From: Cymbidium sinense
Taxonomy: Eukaryota; Streptophyta; Magnoliopsida; Asparagales; Orchidaceae
Direction: 5' to 3'
DNA: 64,000 nucleotides
Assembly: GCA_021442155.1 (NCBI GenBank)
Contig: CM038221.1
Location: forward strand, 46,137,648-46,201,647
Part shown: positions 48,591-61,300 of the stretch, piece by piece
Layout: each line of letters opens with the position of its first letter
Position numbering within the stretch: position 1 is the stretch's first letter
Program-made: the position numbers and the translations under genes
The notes under the pieces: model-generated
Databases searched by the model: none
What the model was told of the DNA's origin: nothing
The model's input: the letters and a program-made list of their open reading frames with translations, nothing else

Positions 48591-51299
48591 CATTCATACT
48601 TAAATAAATCAATACATAAATAAAAGGAAATAAGCTTCACTTCATACACTTAAGTTATAATCACATACATCTCGTATGTGTTTATAACTAGCATTCATAA
48701 CATATGTAATCATTCATTTACAATCTTTGGAAAAATATATTTGGATTTAATAGTGATAGTAGCCACACATATATTAAATTAAATCAACTCATGCAAGCTT
48801 AACATAAAGGAAACTATTTGATTTAATCAATTTTGCAAAAGATGAATGCATGAATCAAATGACATACAACATTTAATATGATTGGAGAGGAATAACTAAA
48901 CATAAACATATGATTTCATTCAATCAAATTAATTTCTAAGGACAATCATATTAAATAAAATTATTTGAAGCAAATCATAGCTTTTTGATGTCATTTTTAA
49001 TTTGATGTTTAATTGGATTTAAGGAATGTGAGAAGAAGTCTGTTAATCATAATCCCATCCCATGTTTGTAAGTTAATTTGATTTGATGAGAGGTAATTAG
49101 GTTGATTTTATGGATTAATTAAGTTAAGATATGAATTAAATTGATTAATTAACCCCTTAACTATGTTACCTTATAGTAATTAACTAAATAATTATGAGCC
49201 AACATGATACATAAATGAATTGAAAAGTAAATTAGCAATGGTCATATGAAATGAAAGGGCCTAATGTAATTGGCTCACAAATAATAGTTAATTAAGTTTA
49301 AGAAACTTAATTAAGTATATTTATGATTTTCCCACACATGTGAGCTAACCATAATTTCTTTAAATGCCTTTAGGTTATTGAACACCTAAAGATCTACTCC
49401 TCAATTGACTAATTAGGTTCAGATGTGTTTTAAATTTTGATTAAATTAATTAAGTAAATAATTAATCATTTAATTCTTAATAAATTTCTTCTATAGAATG
49501 TTAAGGAAATTTAGAGAAAAGATTAGGAGAGAATCCCCAATCTAATTCCCTAAGTCTCATCATTATTAAACAGTGATAAATGACCCAATTGATTGATTAA
49601 CTTACTGTTCATATGGTTAATTAATACTTAATTAAGTTAAGAAGATAATTAGTACTTAATCAATCAATTTCCCCAATTAATTACCAATAGATCCCAAGAA
49701 AAATAGGAGAGGTAGAAGTCATCCCCTTAAACAATCTCAGAAAATTTGTGGTTGATTAGTTAATTAATTAAGGAGTAATTAGGCTAATTAATTTTTTATT
49801 TAAACCTTAATTAAGCCTAAATTATTATTCAAAATTAATCATGGATAATTTTAATAATTCTTCTCTGAAATACCTTCAAAATGAGCATTTATTTGTATTT
49901 TTGGGGATTTCTATGATTTGTTATGAATTTATGAAGTTTCGGCCTTACAAAAGATTATTTAGCCTTAATTAAACCTAATCCATCGACACCATGTGGCACG
50001 TTGATGCGGCACGCTTTCCACGTTGCACCATTTGATTGGCTATTTAAGTTGTCAAAACTCTTAGCTGAGTGAGATGGCAGTGGGACGCGCTTTTGATCTC
50101 TGCTGTCTGATCTCAGATCAAATGACATAGATCAATCCTGTCATTAATAACAGCTTGAATTAGATGGTTCTAATGTGATCTAATCATGGTCATTCATTCT
50201 GATCACGTGGAACAGGCGATGCGTGATCTATCAGCTCACGAATGAGGAAAGACGGAGGCCGTCAGCCATTGATCATTCAATCTGAGCTCACTCAAGCTTG
50301 GATTGGCTCTAAATGGAACCCACATCATCGTACGAGGGATCTAGGGAGATCCAATGGCTAAGATCAGATCACATGCATATTTTCTTCACAAAGCTCTAAA
50401 AAAATCTCACATAAGGGTCGATTTCAATGGAATTATCTCACCAGAGCTAAGACCGGTGGCTCACATGGTTGAGGTAGCTTTTTCTAGTAGAGATGAGGCC
50501 TTGTTGAGCGACAATTAGGTTGATTCCAAGTGGATTTCTTGGGAGGCCAAGAATTATGCTTTGGATGCTCGACTTTGATCGAACTCCTTACTCCGGGTAG
50601 CCTCGATGAGGGGTGTGAAAGGAGTAGGAATGAGCAATTTTATTTTGGTTGAAGATTAGAGAAGTTGGATTGAGGAAGAGGCTACCTTATTTTAGCTATG
50701 CTCGGGAAGGAGGAATGCCATTGAGGGAGGCCTTGGGAATGCTTGAGAGCTTGCTAAGGAGTTCCAAATCACCTTAGGAAGCTTTGACGAGTTGAATCGA
50801 TGTGTTTCCCATGCGAATTGAGGGGGTATGTCATTCAATTGGCTGAGGTGGATGGACGAGATCAATCCCTTATTTTGACCAGCTAACTGCCGTCAGGGCA
50901 CTAGAGTTGTCCCCATCCAGTCCATGAGGCTCAGTTTGAGTGGAGGAAAGCTTGGGAGGTGGCTCAAGGTGGTATTTGGCCTGATTGCTTCTCCTTGGAA
51001 CCTTTGGTTCTCAATTTGCAAGGGAGGTGAGTTAACTTACCTCCCTTTGGTCTAAGGCAAGTTCAAGCCCACTTAGGCTGAGTTTGGTGGGTAGGTGATA
51101 CCCCATTTGGGGTGAGTGAGGACTGCCAAGTGATGGGAGAGTGGACTTTGCCCAAAAAAAAAAAGGGTGGAATCCTATGTAAAAGGGCTTAGCCAATGGG
51201 TAATAATCTTGGATTGGACTCATTTGGGTTTTGTTCTAATTTTGGGCTAGCCTAGGATGGGTTTAGGTTGGGTTTGGCCAGGTTCCAAGTGGCCATGGG

Positions 51300-52130
51300 T
51301 TGGTTTAAAGGGGTTTAGCTCTATTTGACCCCTATTGGTCAAATTGGGTTAGGTTGACCAATTATTCAAATTGAGTCAAACCAGAGATTAGGTTAGGTTC
51401 AAATGATGATTTGAAGTATTTTAGTTCAAGTGGTTTCAATCAATTTTGCTTAGGTTTAATTTTGGCTCATTTGGAATCAAATGGGTCAAATGGGTCAAGT
51501 TGAGCAATTTGACCAAATTGGCTAAATTAGCTTAGGTTAGGTGTTGATTCAAGTTCAATTGGTTAATTTAAAAATGATTATCAGCTTTGGTTTGAATCAA
51601 TTTGGATTTAATTTGAATTTTGGCTGCTTTGACCCTTTAGATTAGTTTGAGCTAAGTTGGTCAATTATGTTCAATTGGACAAATTGAGTTCAATTATGAG
51701 TTTGGTCAAGTTTAATAATCAATTTGGAATGAACTTGAACTAGTAGTTACAATCAATTTAGGTTAGATCATGATTTGACCTATTTTAGCCTTTTAGGCTA
51801 ATTTGGATCAACTTGGGTCAAATGGCCAATTGGGTTGGGTTTGACTCAATTGATGGTCAAGTCATGTTCAATCATTGATTATGAGTTAGTATGAATTAAT
51901 GGTTTTAGTTGATTTAGTGTAGGATGAGTTTTGGCTAATTTGGGTTTCATATGGATAAGGGTTGACTCGATCAAATGACCAAGTTGACTTGGTTTGACCC
52001 AATTTAAAGCAATTAATCATCCTAGGGTGATTAATGGTCATTGTATGAACTTTGGATGGGCTTGGTTCAATCCAATTTGGGTTGAATTAGAACTTGGTTT
52101 AAATGTGTTCTTTAGGCTACTTTGGGTCAA
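51300..52130. repeat. GGTCAA repeat block, B LTR
   Basis: Degenerate units with ATTTGACC, GGTCAAATTGGGTTAGGTTG and GGTTTCAATCAATTTTGC, more diverged than in A. Confidence 0.68.
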
Positions 52131-52479
52131 GTGGACCTAAATGGGCAATTGGCTTGGCTTTGGTTTGATTAAGGTTTAGTTGAATTTATGTATGGGTTTA
52201 GGATTAAAATCTAACTACACTCAATTTAGGCTATGATGGGATTGGTTCATTTGAAAAATTTAAGTCAAAAGGGCTAAGTTGGGCTTGACTTGAGTTAGTT
52301 TCAATTTGGCTTTATGATTGTATGTTTCATTTATATTTAGATAGATGATTGAAGGAATGATTAATTCAAGAGAGAATTCATTAATTTTGGCTTAATTTAG
52401 GTGAGTTTTGGTTAAGTCCAAGGAATTAGCTTAAAGGGTTTAAATTGGATTTTGATTTGATTTTGGATTTGGATTTGGT

Positions 52480-52950
52480 TTTGGCTATTTGAATGTGTAT
52501 TTCATTTATATTTGTGAATATAAATAAAGATATAAATGACTTCTGAGAAAATCAGTTAAGTTTGGAGTGATTAGGAGGAAAATTTGACTAAGCTCATGGA
52601 GGTAGGTTAAAGGATATAGAAGAGAATCTGCTTAGTTTGATTTAGTTTTGATAATTGGGATGTGGGTTTCATTTATATTTGTGAAGATAATTGAATATAT
52701 AATTGATTTGTGAGAAAATAAATTGAGTTTGGGTTGATTTGAATGAAATTTGGCTAAACTCATGGAGGTAGGTCCATATGGGTTAGCTTGAGATTTGTTT
52801 GGATTTGGACTTAGTTCGATTTGGTTTTGATTATTTGAGTTTATATTTTATTTATATTTGTGAATATAAATGAACATATGATTGATTAATGAAGAGATCA
52901 ATCAATTTTGGCTTGAATTGGGTGGAGATTTGGCTAAGCACATGGAATCC
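52480..52950. repeat. ~165-bp tandem module, three copies, in B LTR
   Basis: The core ATTTATATTTGTGAATATAA (with variants) recurs near 52503, 52671 and 52850, each followed by GAGAAAATxAATTxAGTTTGG and TTTGGCTAAxCTCATGGA. Same copy number as S1; one copy only in A. Confidence 0.7.
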
Positions 52951-53446
52951 AATCATAAGGCTTAAGGAGGATTTGAGAGTTTAAATTTGATGTCAAGTTT
53001 CATTCATTTAGAATTGACTTTGGACTCGGATTTGATAAAAGATTGAGGGATTGAATTGATCTTGGAGAAAATCAATTGAATTTGGTTAAGGGCCAAGTCT
53101 ATAAAATAAAATCATAGGGATCAGGAAGGGTTTTGATTTTGGATTTGATTATGGGTTTTAGCAATTTGATTTGGAATTTGGATTTGGATTTGGTATTTGA
53201 ATTGAATTTGGAGTTTGGTTTGGGAAGGTAAACATAGGTTGGGTTTAGGCCATAAGATGGGAAAGTCTCTCTAAATATCTAAGGCATAACCTACCATTAA
53301 AACTAATCCTTCTAAGTTTATAGGCTTAGGTTAAGTGTTCACCTAATCATTAGAAGTGTCTTAAAGTTAAGAAACTCTTAGTGTCTATAAGAGTCCTAGA
53401 TCTATGATGAGGAGGTTGAGAACTCACTCCAAAAGTAAGGTCAATA

Positions 53447-55930
53447 AAAGGACCCCCAATAGGTGTGGTATAACTGACAAGGCACACTGTATGTATTGGT
53501 GTTGATTGAGACATCAACAATGTCCAAAGGATTGCAAGTACTAACATAAATGATATATACCTAAACTGGAGATTTAGACATAATCGTGATCTTAGTGCAA
53601 TGCAACTCAACTTATGCTAAGGGCATAAGAGAGGAAGTAGGGATGCATTGAGGGACCAGGTATATGAACCTTCCACTAGGGAAGCAGGTTTGGGTTATCT
53701 GCTGGGGATAAGGGTATGAATTTGATTATATGATTTATCAATAGAAGATCCAATGGGGATTAGAATCTATAATTCACCGGGGATGGGTGTATGAACCTTC
53801 CACTAGGGAAGTATGTTCGGGTTATGTGAGTTTGATTTCATTGGTGTATCCACTGGGGATGAGAATTTGATTTGATTTATTTATTTAATTTGTTATAATT
53901 TGGGCCTCAATTGGGGAGAGGATATGATTTGGTTTAATTTGATTTGAAGTTGAGGGCATTTCTATTAGGGATTTGAGCTCGGGTTCGCTAGGGATATGGT
54001 GGATTTAATTTATGGACCTCGTCGGTGTGAGATGGATCCACTAAGAAGGGGCTATATCAGCCTTGGCCTATCTAAGATTTATAAATCCAAAAGGACAGTC
54101 TATCGGCTGTCGGGTAAGGCCATCCAACCTAAAGGTTTCCTTTAGGTGTGCAATGGCTGAGCTAGGAAGATAGTGTAGCAGACTTACATCTTCCAGAGTG
54201 GGGAGCAACCGCTGGGGTGATATGTTGGTAGTACAACAAATCGAACTGACCTAGGGCAACTACTGAGTGAATGTTGTTGTGGACTCATATCAACTAAAAA
54301 ATAGTCAGAATTAATATCATTTTAATTTGATAGACCCTGTTGGTGTGCGATGGATCCACTAAGAAGGGGCTATATCAGCCTTGTCCTATCTCATATTTAC
54401 AAGTCCAAATAGATAGTCTACTGGTTGTGGGGTAGAGCTAACCAACCTAAGGGTTACCTTTCGGTGTGCAATGACTGAGCTAGGAAGAAAGTGTACCAGA
54501 ATTACATCTTCCAAAGTGGGGAGCAACCACTGGGGTGATCTGTTAGTAGCATAATAAATCAAACCTGACCTAAGGTGACTACTGAGTGAGTGTCGCTTGA
54601 GAGTTGCTTCAACTCAAGAGTAGTCCGACGATTCCTATAGGGAGTTTTACTGACACTACCATAAAAGTAGGATGCTTGCTTGGGAAAAGGTACCGCTGAG
54701 GGTTTCCTCCTAATCCATAAGCGAATATATATAATTTTTGTTTATGTATTTGCATGGACCCTATTGCTGTATGAGGGACCACATTAAGAAGGGGCTATAT
54801 CAGCCTTGTCCTATCTCAGACTTACTGGACCAAGGGAGAATCTACACATCTGCTAGATGAATTCTCCAACCACAAGGGTGACTACTAGGAAAAGGAGATT
54901 GTCCTATCCAAGAGTAACCCAGGTAGTGTCTAAATGGGATCGCAAAGGACGTGATCTAAATAGAGTGCCCACAGAGGAAGTGTTGCTAGGGGCATTATCT
55001 TGGACCCTGTAAAAGAAAGCCTATAGTGTATGATGGCCGACTCAAAGAGAAGGCATAACAAACTTACATCTACCATGAGTGGTGTATCCACCGGGTGGGT
55101 CGCTGTCAGCAATGTGAGGCCCAACCAACCTAAGGTGCTCATCGGCATGTGATGATCAATCTAAGAAGAAGGCGTGTAGACTTACATCTTCACAGATGAA
55201 AATGATCACTGGGATAGTCTGTCGTCGGCGGGATCGAGGCTATCCGACCTAGGGAAACTACTAAGCAGGGAGTCCCATTTAAGGACTAGACCCAGACTTG
55301 AAGTAGTCAGAAGGAAAGGAGCCACTAGAGGACTTAGCTTAAGCTTCAAATATACTCGACCCAATCATTATATGATGGCTAGTTTAAGAAGAAAGCATAG
55401 CAAACTTACATCTTCTTAAATGAAGCCATCACGAGGTAGCTTACAAACCATGTAACAAGGCCTACTAAATTAACAAGGTGCTTGTCGATGTATAATGGTT
55501 AAGTTAAAAAGAAAGCATAGCTGACTTACATCCTCCTAAACAAAGAACCACTAGGGTGACACACTAGCAGGATAGCATGTCAGCTTCACCTAGAGCAGCT
55601 ACTAAGTGAGTGCCGCTAGGGGAGTTATCCTAACTCGAAGTAGCCCGAGACAAAATATATATTTATTTTATGTGTTTGTGTGTAGTCTGTGTTTGTTTTA
55701 TCTTGATAAAGGATAGGACACTACTCGGGTTCCTTACACCAACCCTAAACACATCGTGGCAGATTTGCAAACAAAGATATTTTCAATCCAGAAGAGATGG
55801 AATTTGAGATGAAATTTTCATTGATAATTATTTTCAAGCATGTTTCATGGATAATATTTCTTTAGGTAGAGCCCGTTGATTGGAAGCATCAGACGCTCTC
55901 CCTTATGATTTATGAGCTGATAAAATCTTT
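53447..55930 (-). repeat. Element B polypurine tract and repetitive 3' region
   Basis: Starts with a G-rich candidate polypurine tract (transcription direction CTATTGGGGGTCC) next to the LTR. It then aligns with 17877-21040 of A. The AAGAAxGCxTAG...CTTACATCTTCC motif occurs at about 54164, 54481, 55053, 55165, 55387 and 55507, two fewer than in A. The GATGCCTCTTGGGTT array is a single unit at 55726-55775. ORFs such as 54930-55148 are by-products. Confidence 0.7.
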
Positions 55931-57020
55931 TTTGGTAAGCTTTTTCTATGGGAAAAGGGCCTCCCCAAGTGGGTTCATACTTGCCTCCCATCATGTAATA
56001 GGCAACAATTAGTCTCCTTAGAACTAAAACAAGCTTTCATACTTAAAAAGTTCTATGACGGACCAACTTATTATGAGCTTGAAAATCATTTTGGCTTTGT
56101 ACAACTCAAGATTCTGGCATGCCCGTAGGCATCTCTCCTCCAAACCTTCGAGCTCTTCTAACTGTAACTTGGCATTATACTCCGTTGTTGCTACCCATAG
56201 CTATCTTTAGTGATGGGAGTTAGACTTCTAATGGTAGAACAACTTCAGACCCATACACTTAGGAGAAAGGGGTAGATTAAGTTGGAGTTTTGTATGTGTT
56301 GCGGTATGCCCGCAAGGCTTCCACTAACTACTCATGCCACTATCGTTTGTTGTTGTCGAGTGTCTTCTTTAATATTTAGATGAAAGTTTTGTTGAAGGCT
56401 TCTACCAAGCCATTTTCCCTCGGGTAATAGATGGTATAATATCTAAAATATATGTTATCTCCAGACAAAGCTATTGATTTTATTGCTCCTGAATGCAGTA
56501 CCATTATCGGATATAATTCATCGAGGCATCCTGCACCTATATACGATATGAATCTTGAAAACTTGGAGCACATGCTGAGCAGTGACCACTCTGAGTGGGA
56601 TCACATCCACCCACTTTGAAAAGTAGTCGGTGGAAGCTAGGATGAACCGATGACCCTTAGAAGAATGAAGATCAATCTGACCCACTATGTTGGTGCCCCA
56701 ACACTCGAATGGCCACATGGCCAATGTCAGGCAAAGAATGTTGGGTGGTTGGTGTAGGACCACACCATGCACCTAGCATTGATGGCATCTCCTAGCTATG
56801 TCTGTGCAGTCTGTGATCATCGATAACTAGTAGTATCATAGTCTCTTGATCTTAGCTTTCATCTTTGGACCAGATTGGTAAGCTTTGCATAAACCTGAGT
56901 GTACCTCAGTCACGATCTTACGGGCTTCATGTTTGTCTGAACAACATAACCACATATGATCAAAATACCGCCGATACAAGGTACCATCCATGAGAGCATA
57001 GGAAAGTGCTCCCTGCTTTA
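55930..57020 (-). pseudogene. pol: Element B integrase (catalytic Asp lost)
   Basis: Homologous to A integrase. The frame 56518-56772 has WPFECWGTN, where the first acidic residue of the DDE triad is asparagine (codon at 56689-56691), then STDYFSKWVD. The frame 56376-56573 carries GLVEAFNK with the glutamate. The C-terminal phrases are read between 56000 and 56300, and EPTWGGP near 55965. Several frame breaks. The Asp-to-Asn change alone would abolish strand transfer. Confidence 0.83.
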
Positions 57021-57059
57021 CCTAATGTGCTAGGGACTTCTCTTGAGGTAGTTTTCCTA

Positions 57060-57775
57060 TAGTTAGATAATCCATGAATGGCTACCTCCAATTTGACTCA
57101 ACATCCTTTTTGGCAATGACAAACTCCCCTTTAAGAGAGAGTCTCTTGATAAATTCAATATCAATAAGGGATAAGACTTATCTATTTTGGACTTTTATTG
57201 ATATGGACTCATTTTCCAGACATGCCAACTCCTTGGCGAGTTTGGCTGAAGCATATTCTTTGCTACTTTCTCCTCAAGGAATCTTGTAAATGGTAACCTC
57301 TAGGACTTGGGCCAACAACTCTATAGTGTACTTATGATAGTGATGGATCTTAGGCTTTAGAACCTTATAAGACCCACTGATTTGGTTGATGACTAATTGA
57401 GAATCCCCGAATATGTTAATGTTCTGTATGCTTAGAGTAATAACTAACTTTAGACTGGTAATTAAAGCCTCATATTTTGCTTCATTATTGGTGCATAGAT
57501 TGGGCATATGATATGGGAATCTCATCACATTGTGGTCCGATGTCAGGAGAACTATTCATATCCATGTCTTCCCTAGGATAGTAGATTGTGGTTCTTCTCC
57601 CCTTTGAGAGGAAGCAGCCCCATCAAAGTAAATCTCCCAGTGGCGAATGCTAGTGTGCCCTAAGTTCATGATTTGTTCATCAGGGAGGTCATCACTAAGC
57701 GGGGAATGAATAGAAAGTGGGTGTGCTACTAAGATATTTACTAGTGCTTGTCCTTTCACCACATGGAGGGGTACA
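57060..57775 (-). pseudogene. pol: Element B second RNase H (Tat-type)
   Basis: Better kept than in A. The frame 57556-57762 has WEIYFDGAASSQRGEEP (first Asp). The frame 57274-57528 has CTNNEAKYEALITSLKLVIT (Glu) and NIFGDSQLVINQISGSY (Asp). This second RNase H, placed between the gypsy RNase H and integrase, assigns the family to the Tat lineage. A frame break near 57540 separates the two parts. The sequence between 57060 and 57270 continues the linker towards integrase with stops. Confidence 0.88.
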
Positions 57776-58325
57776 AAAGTAATGTCAAATTATGACAAAA
57801 TCATGGACCAACATGCTAACCATCTGGATAGCATCATTCGTGTCATGAGATATTATAGTGGATTGATCCTAAAGGTCAAGTTCACCTTATGAGAAAGCAT
57901 GTAATGTCTTAGCTTTTGGGATGCAAAGATTAAATTCAGGTAATGCTTCTCAATTAGTAGAAAATTTGTCTCATCAGGGATTGGAAGGCAGTTGAGGTAG
58001 TAGAGTGAGTTCTCTTTCCCTTCATTGTTGGCTTGGGCCAACAGAGTGCCAAGGGAGTCATCTAATGCACCAATATAAATAATCAATAGCTTTCCATTGA
58101 TAGGGGCTGCTAGAATTAGCGGCATAATCAGGTAGTGCTTGATGCCTTCGAAGCAATGCTGCCACTTGTCATCCCACGTAAACTTGGTGACCCAAAGACT
58201 TTTCCTGAAGCTACTCCGAATGTACACTTCAGGGAGTTCATTTTGAGGTTAAATTGTCTTAACCATTCAAAAATTATTCTTAAGTCAAAGAGATGGTCTT
58301 CCTTTTATTTGCTTTTGACTACAAG

Positions 58326-58337
58326 ATCATCGACATA
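58326..58337 (-). other. RT catalytic YVDD box, element B
   Basis: Minus-strand codons TAT GTC GAT GAT, in the context EYYVDDLV. Confidence 0.9.
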
Positions 58338-58643
58338 ATACTCAACTTGATTATGAATGAGTTCATTGAAGATTCGAGTCATAGCCCATTGGTACGTAGC
58401 ACCAACATTTTTAAGGCTAAAAGACATAATTCTATAGCAAAAGATTTTGATCGAGTTTGAAAAATAGTGTTTCTTTCATCCTCAGGGGCCATCTTTATTT
58501 GGTTATATCCAGATGAGCCATCCATGAAAGAGAAGACTGCATGAGATGAGGCAATATCCACCATCAGTTCTGATATCGTTAGTGGAAATTCATCTTTTAG
58601 ACATGTCTTATTTATATCCCTAAAATCGACACATATGCGAATT

Positions 58644-58648
58644 TGGCC
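58644..58648. repeat. Target-site duplication of S3, left copy
   Basis: TGGCC here and at 61301-61305, an exact match. Removing S3 and one copy restores the RT reading around CGAATTTGGCCATTC, which aligns with A at 23905-23930. Confidence 0.92.
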
Positions 58649-61300
58649 TATGGTGTTTATTTTCAATTTTGTATATCAGGGACACCACATAGATCTGAGG
58701 GTGTACCTATTGAGGTGATCAGGTATGGCATCAAGGAATAGTGCACTATCTTGAAATATAGAAATCACTACCCTACGATGGACCTAATCACCTAGTAAGG
58801 ATTCCTAAGGCATGATGGGTCTTCGAATGTACCAGAGATTTTCCCCTACTTTATATGTATAAATAAAGTAGGATTTATTTAAATCGGGTTTTAAAGTTCC
58901 CTATCGGGGCAAGCCCCCATAGTTAATTACATCATAAGGAAGGTGAGTTCCTTAGGATTACTCTCGATTAAAGTACACAATTATCATCTTCAAAGATTTC
59001 AAAGATATGACTATCAAGAAATTGGTTATATTTAAAAAATCAATAGGGATAAATAAAAATAGAGACTTATTATCAAACCCAAATGGAGATGAGTAGGGAA
59101 TGCTCATGATACAAGGAAACCTAGTGAGCATTCCAATCTATCTTATGGTTAGGCTCTATATGTTTGAAGTTGAAGAGATTTATATATTTGAGTTGAAGTT
59201 TATTAGAAGGCTAAGACTTATAATTCCACAATACAAGATTGTGGAAAGGCCAAAGAGGTGAGGATTTATGCTTATATCTTGATAGAAATAACTACCTCAG
59301 ATCCTAAATTTAGGGAGCTTTAGTGAGGGCCAAAGCATGTCTTAAATCTAAACCGAAAATGGTATATGGTTTACCTCCACAAGAGAGGGTTAGCCACCCG
59401 ACTGCTGGGCTCATAACAACCTGGAGTGGCAGCCAGCTAACTTCTCCTATGCTTTAAAACCATGTGGTCAAGTCATATGTTTTGCAAGACATTTAGGTTA
59501 TTATTATTAGAGAGAAAACTAAGGTCCTTAAACCCACTCCCTAAGAGACTAGAGTATGCATGGTATGAACAATGACTTAGTCTAATGCAAATCTTTTCAA
59601 TTTTATTTGATTTTGGACTCTTCATTTTGACAAAGGATTTGAGATTTTATATGCTTACATGCATGATGAAATTAGATTATTGGCTAAATCAGCAAGAAGG
59701 GGTGCTTTCCACTACAAGGGATGCCCTCAAAGGTCAAGCATTCCCTTATTATGCAAGGATGGAAATCCCCTATTTTTAAGAGAGAAAGAATATGCACATG
59801 CATGATGTGAAACATACAAAATTCAGCTAAGGGGTAGCTAAATCTTTTAATTATCTTGATTTAATGCCAAGACTTTATGTGAAGTTCTGAGTTGTTTAAA
59901 AGTCTAATTATGAGTTGTAGTTGGGTAGAAATTTTTTTTTTCCTAAGAGCCTAATCTCATCCAGGTCACACATTAAAGCATCAATATGAAAAGAAACTAT
60001 AAGAGACGTGCAATTTCTAATGCACAAGCTAAACATAATATCAAACATTTTATAGCTAACGCAAAAAAATAAAAGGCCGGTGGGGTTGGGTACCACCGTA
60101 CAACCCGAAAAGAAAAATGGGTTGCTGGGCTCTACCCTTATATAACTCGGATTACAAAAGAATAATTACAATTAAGAATGAATACATGTTATGGGGTGTT
60201 CATCTTCTTCAAACCTCCAAGTCTTCTTTCCTCTTTGCTTTTTTTGATTTGGCTCACTTCAAGGCATCACATGACACATAAGACATAGTCTTTCTAGCCA
60301 ATGCTCATCCTAATTCTCCCATAGCACTAATCTTAATTCTTAATTGCAAAATTACATTTAAATGGAAAGAGTAAATCTAACTACACTTGCAAAATAGGGG
60401 TTAGCTAAATATACATTCCACCCAAGCAGTTACATGTATAATTTGGACTTAGCACTCTGCACATGGGTAACCAAGTCCACATGTCCTAATTTAGATTATG
60501 CTTAGGGGTTAAGCAACCTGCAAAAGAGAGCATTTATATATATTTTTCAGTAATCCCTTAAGCATAATCCCCTATAGAAAATATGATTAGGCTAATAACA
60601 GCTTAACATCTAGTCTACAAGACATACACCATAACATTTAGTCTGAAGTAACACATCATAAAAGAAAACATACATCAAACCATGCACCGCCCTAACATAA
60701 AGTTAGAAGTGGTGACTTAACTTTAATGTGTGTATTAAGGCTTGTGTGGTATGTCCTAACTAGGCTTTAGAGTTATCATTCTCTAAGTATGAAGAAATCT
60801 AATTATGAATCGTGGCTTTACTTTAAGTGGTTTAATTGATTTGTAAATTTTACTTAATATTTTCTTTTATTTTACTTGGTTTACACTTAACAATTAAGTG
60901 GTATAAAGAGAAGAAAAGAGAGGATCACAGGTTGATTTGAATTTGGTTAAGGCTAAGTCCATAAGATTAAATCAAAGGGATTATGAAGGGTTTTAGAATT
61001 TGAATTTGATCATGGGTTTCAATCATTTCATTTGGAATTGATTTATAATTTGGATTTGAATTTGAGGTTTGGTTTGAGGAAGGAAGCATGGGTTGGGTTT
61101 GAGCCATAGGGTGGGAAAATTTTCCTAAGTCCCTAAGGCATGACCCAATCCTATGATTAACCCTTCTAAGTCTCTATGCTTAGGTTAAGTGTTCACCTGA
61201 TCACTAGAAGTGTCTTAAGACTAAGGAGCTCTTAGTATCTATAAGAGTCCTAGATCTATGATGAGGAAGTTGAGAACTCACTCCAAAAGTGAGGTCAACA
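58649..61300 (-). mobile_element. Solo LTR S3 with large internal deletion (2652 bp)
   Basis: Both ends are present (TATGGTGTTTATTTT on the left, GTGAGGTCAACA on the right) with an exact TGGCC duplication, but the middle is missing. Near 60925 the sequence jumps from LTR position ~2.3 kb (AAGAGAAGAAAAGAGAGGAT) to the last ~400 bp (GTTAAGGCTAAGTCC). About 5 kb is gone, including the ~95-bp block and GGTCAA block. The deletion happened after or during solo formation. It carries the best TATA motif, TATATAAGG (minus, 60137-60144). Confidence 0.9.
60137..60144 (-). promoter_or_regulatory. Candidate TATA box, S3
   Basis: Minus-strand TATATAAG within GAGTTATATAAGGGTAGAGC, the form closest to a canonical plant TATA box among the six copies. 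Downstream GGGTTGTACGGTGG is conserved. Confidence 0.42.

Larger units (their letters stand above)
47881..53446 (-). mobile_element. Element B 3' LTR, segment 3
   Basis: Resumes at CCTACACTTGGCAACTAAGTG, collinear with 9908, and runs to the LTR boundary AAGTAAGGTCAATA at 53446. In transcription direction the LTR start reads TATTGACC, a change from TGTTGACC in A. It includes one ~95-bp block (48503-48590), TTAATTAA-rich sequence to 49990, GTATACATA microsatellite-like sequence (48330-48385), the GGTCAA block (51300-52130) and a ~165-bp module three times (52480-52950). Confidence 0.9.
57775..58648 (-). pseudogene. pol: Element B RNase H and RT palm
   Basis: The frame 57853-58227 covers the RT thumb end and gypsy RNase H (FTWDDKWQHCFEGIKHYL, LGTLLAQANNEGKENSLYYL, LRHYMLSHKVNLTF). 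The YVDD box is intact at 58326-58337. The frame 58379-58666 has IRICVDFRDINKTCLKDEF and FMDGSSGYNQIKMAPED; its first codons lie in S3. The RT is cut at 58649 by S3 and resumes at 61306. Confidence 0.88.
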
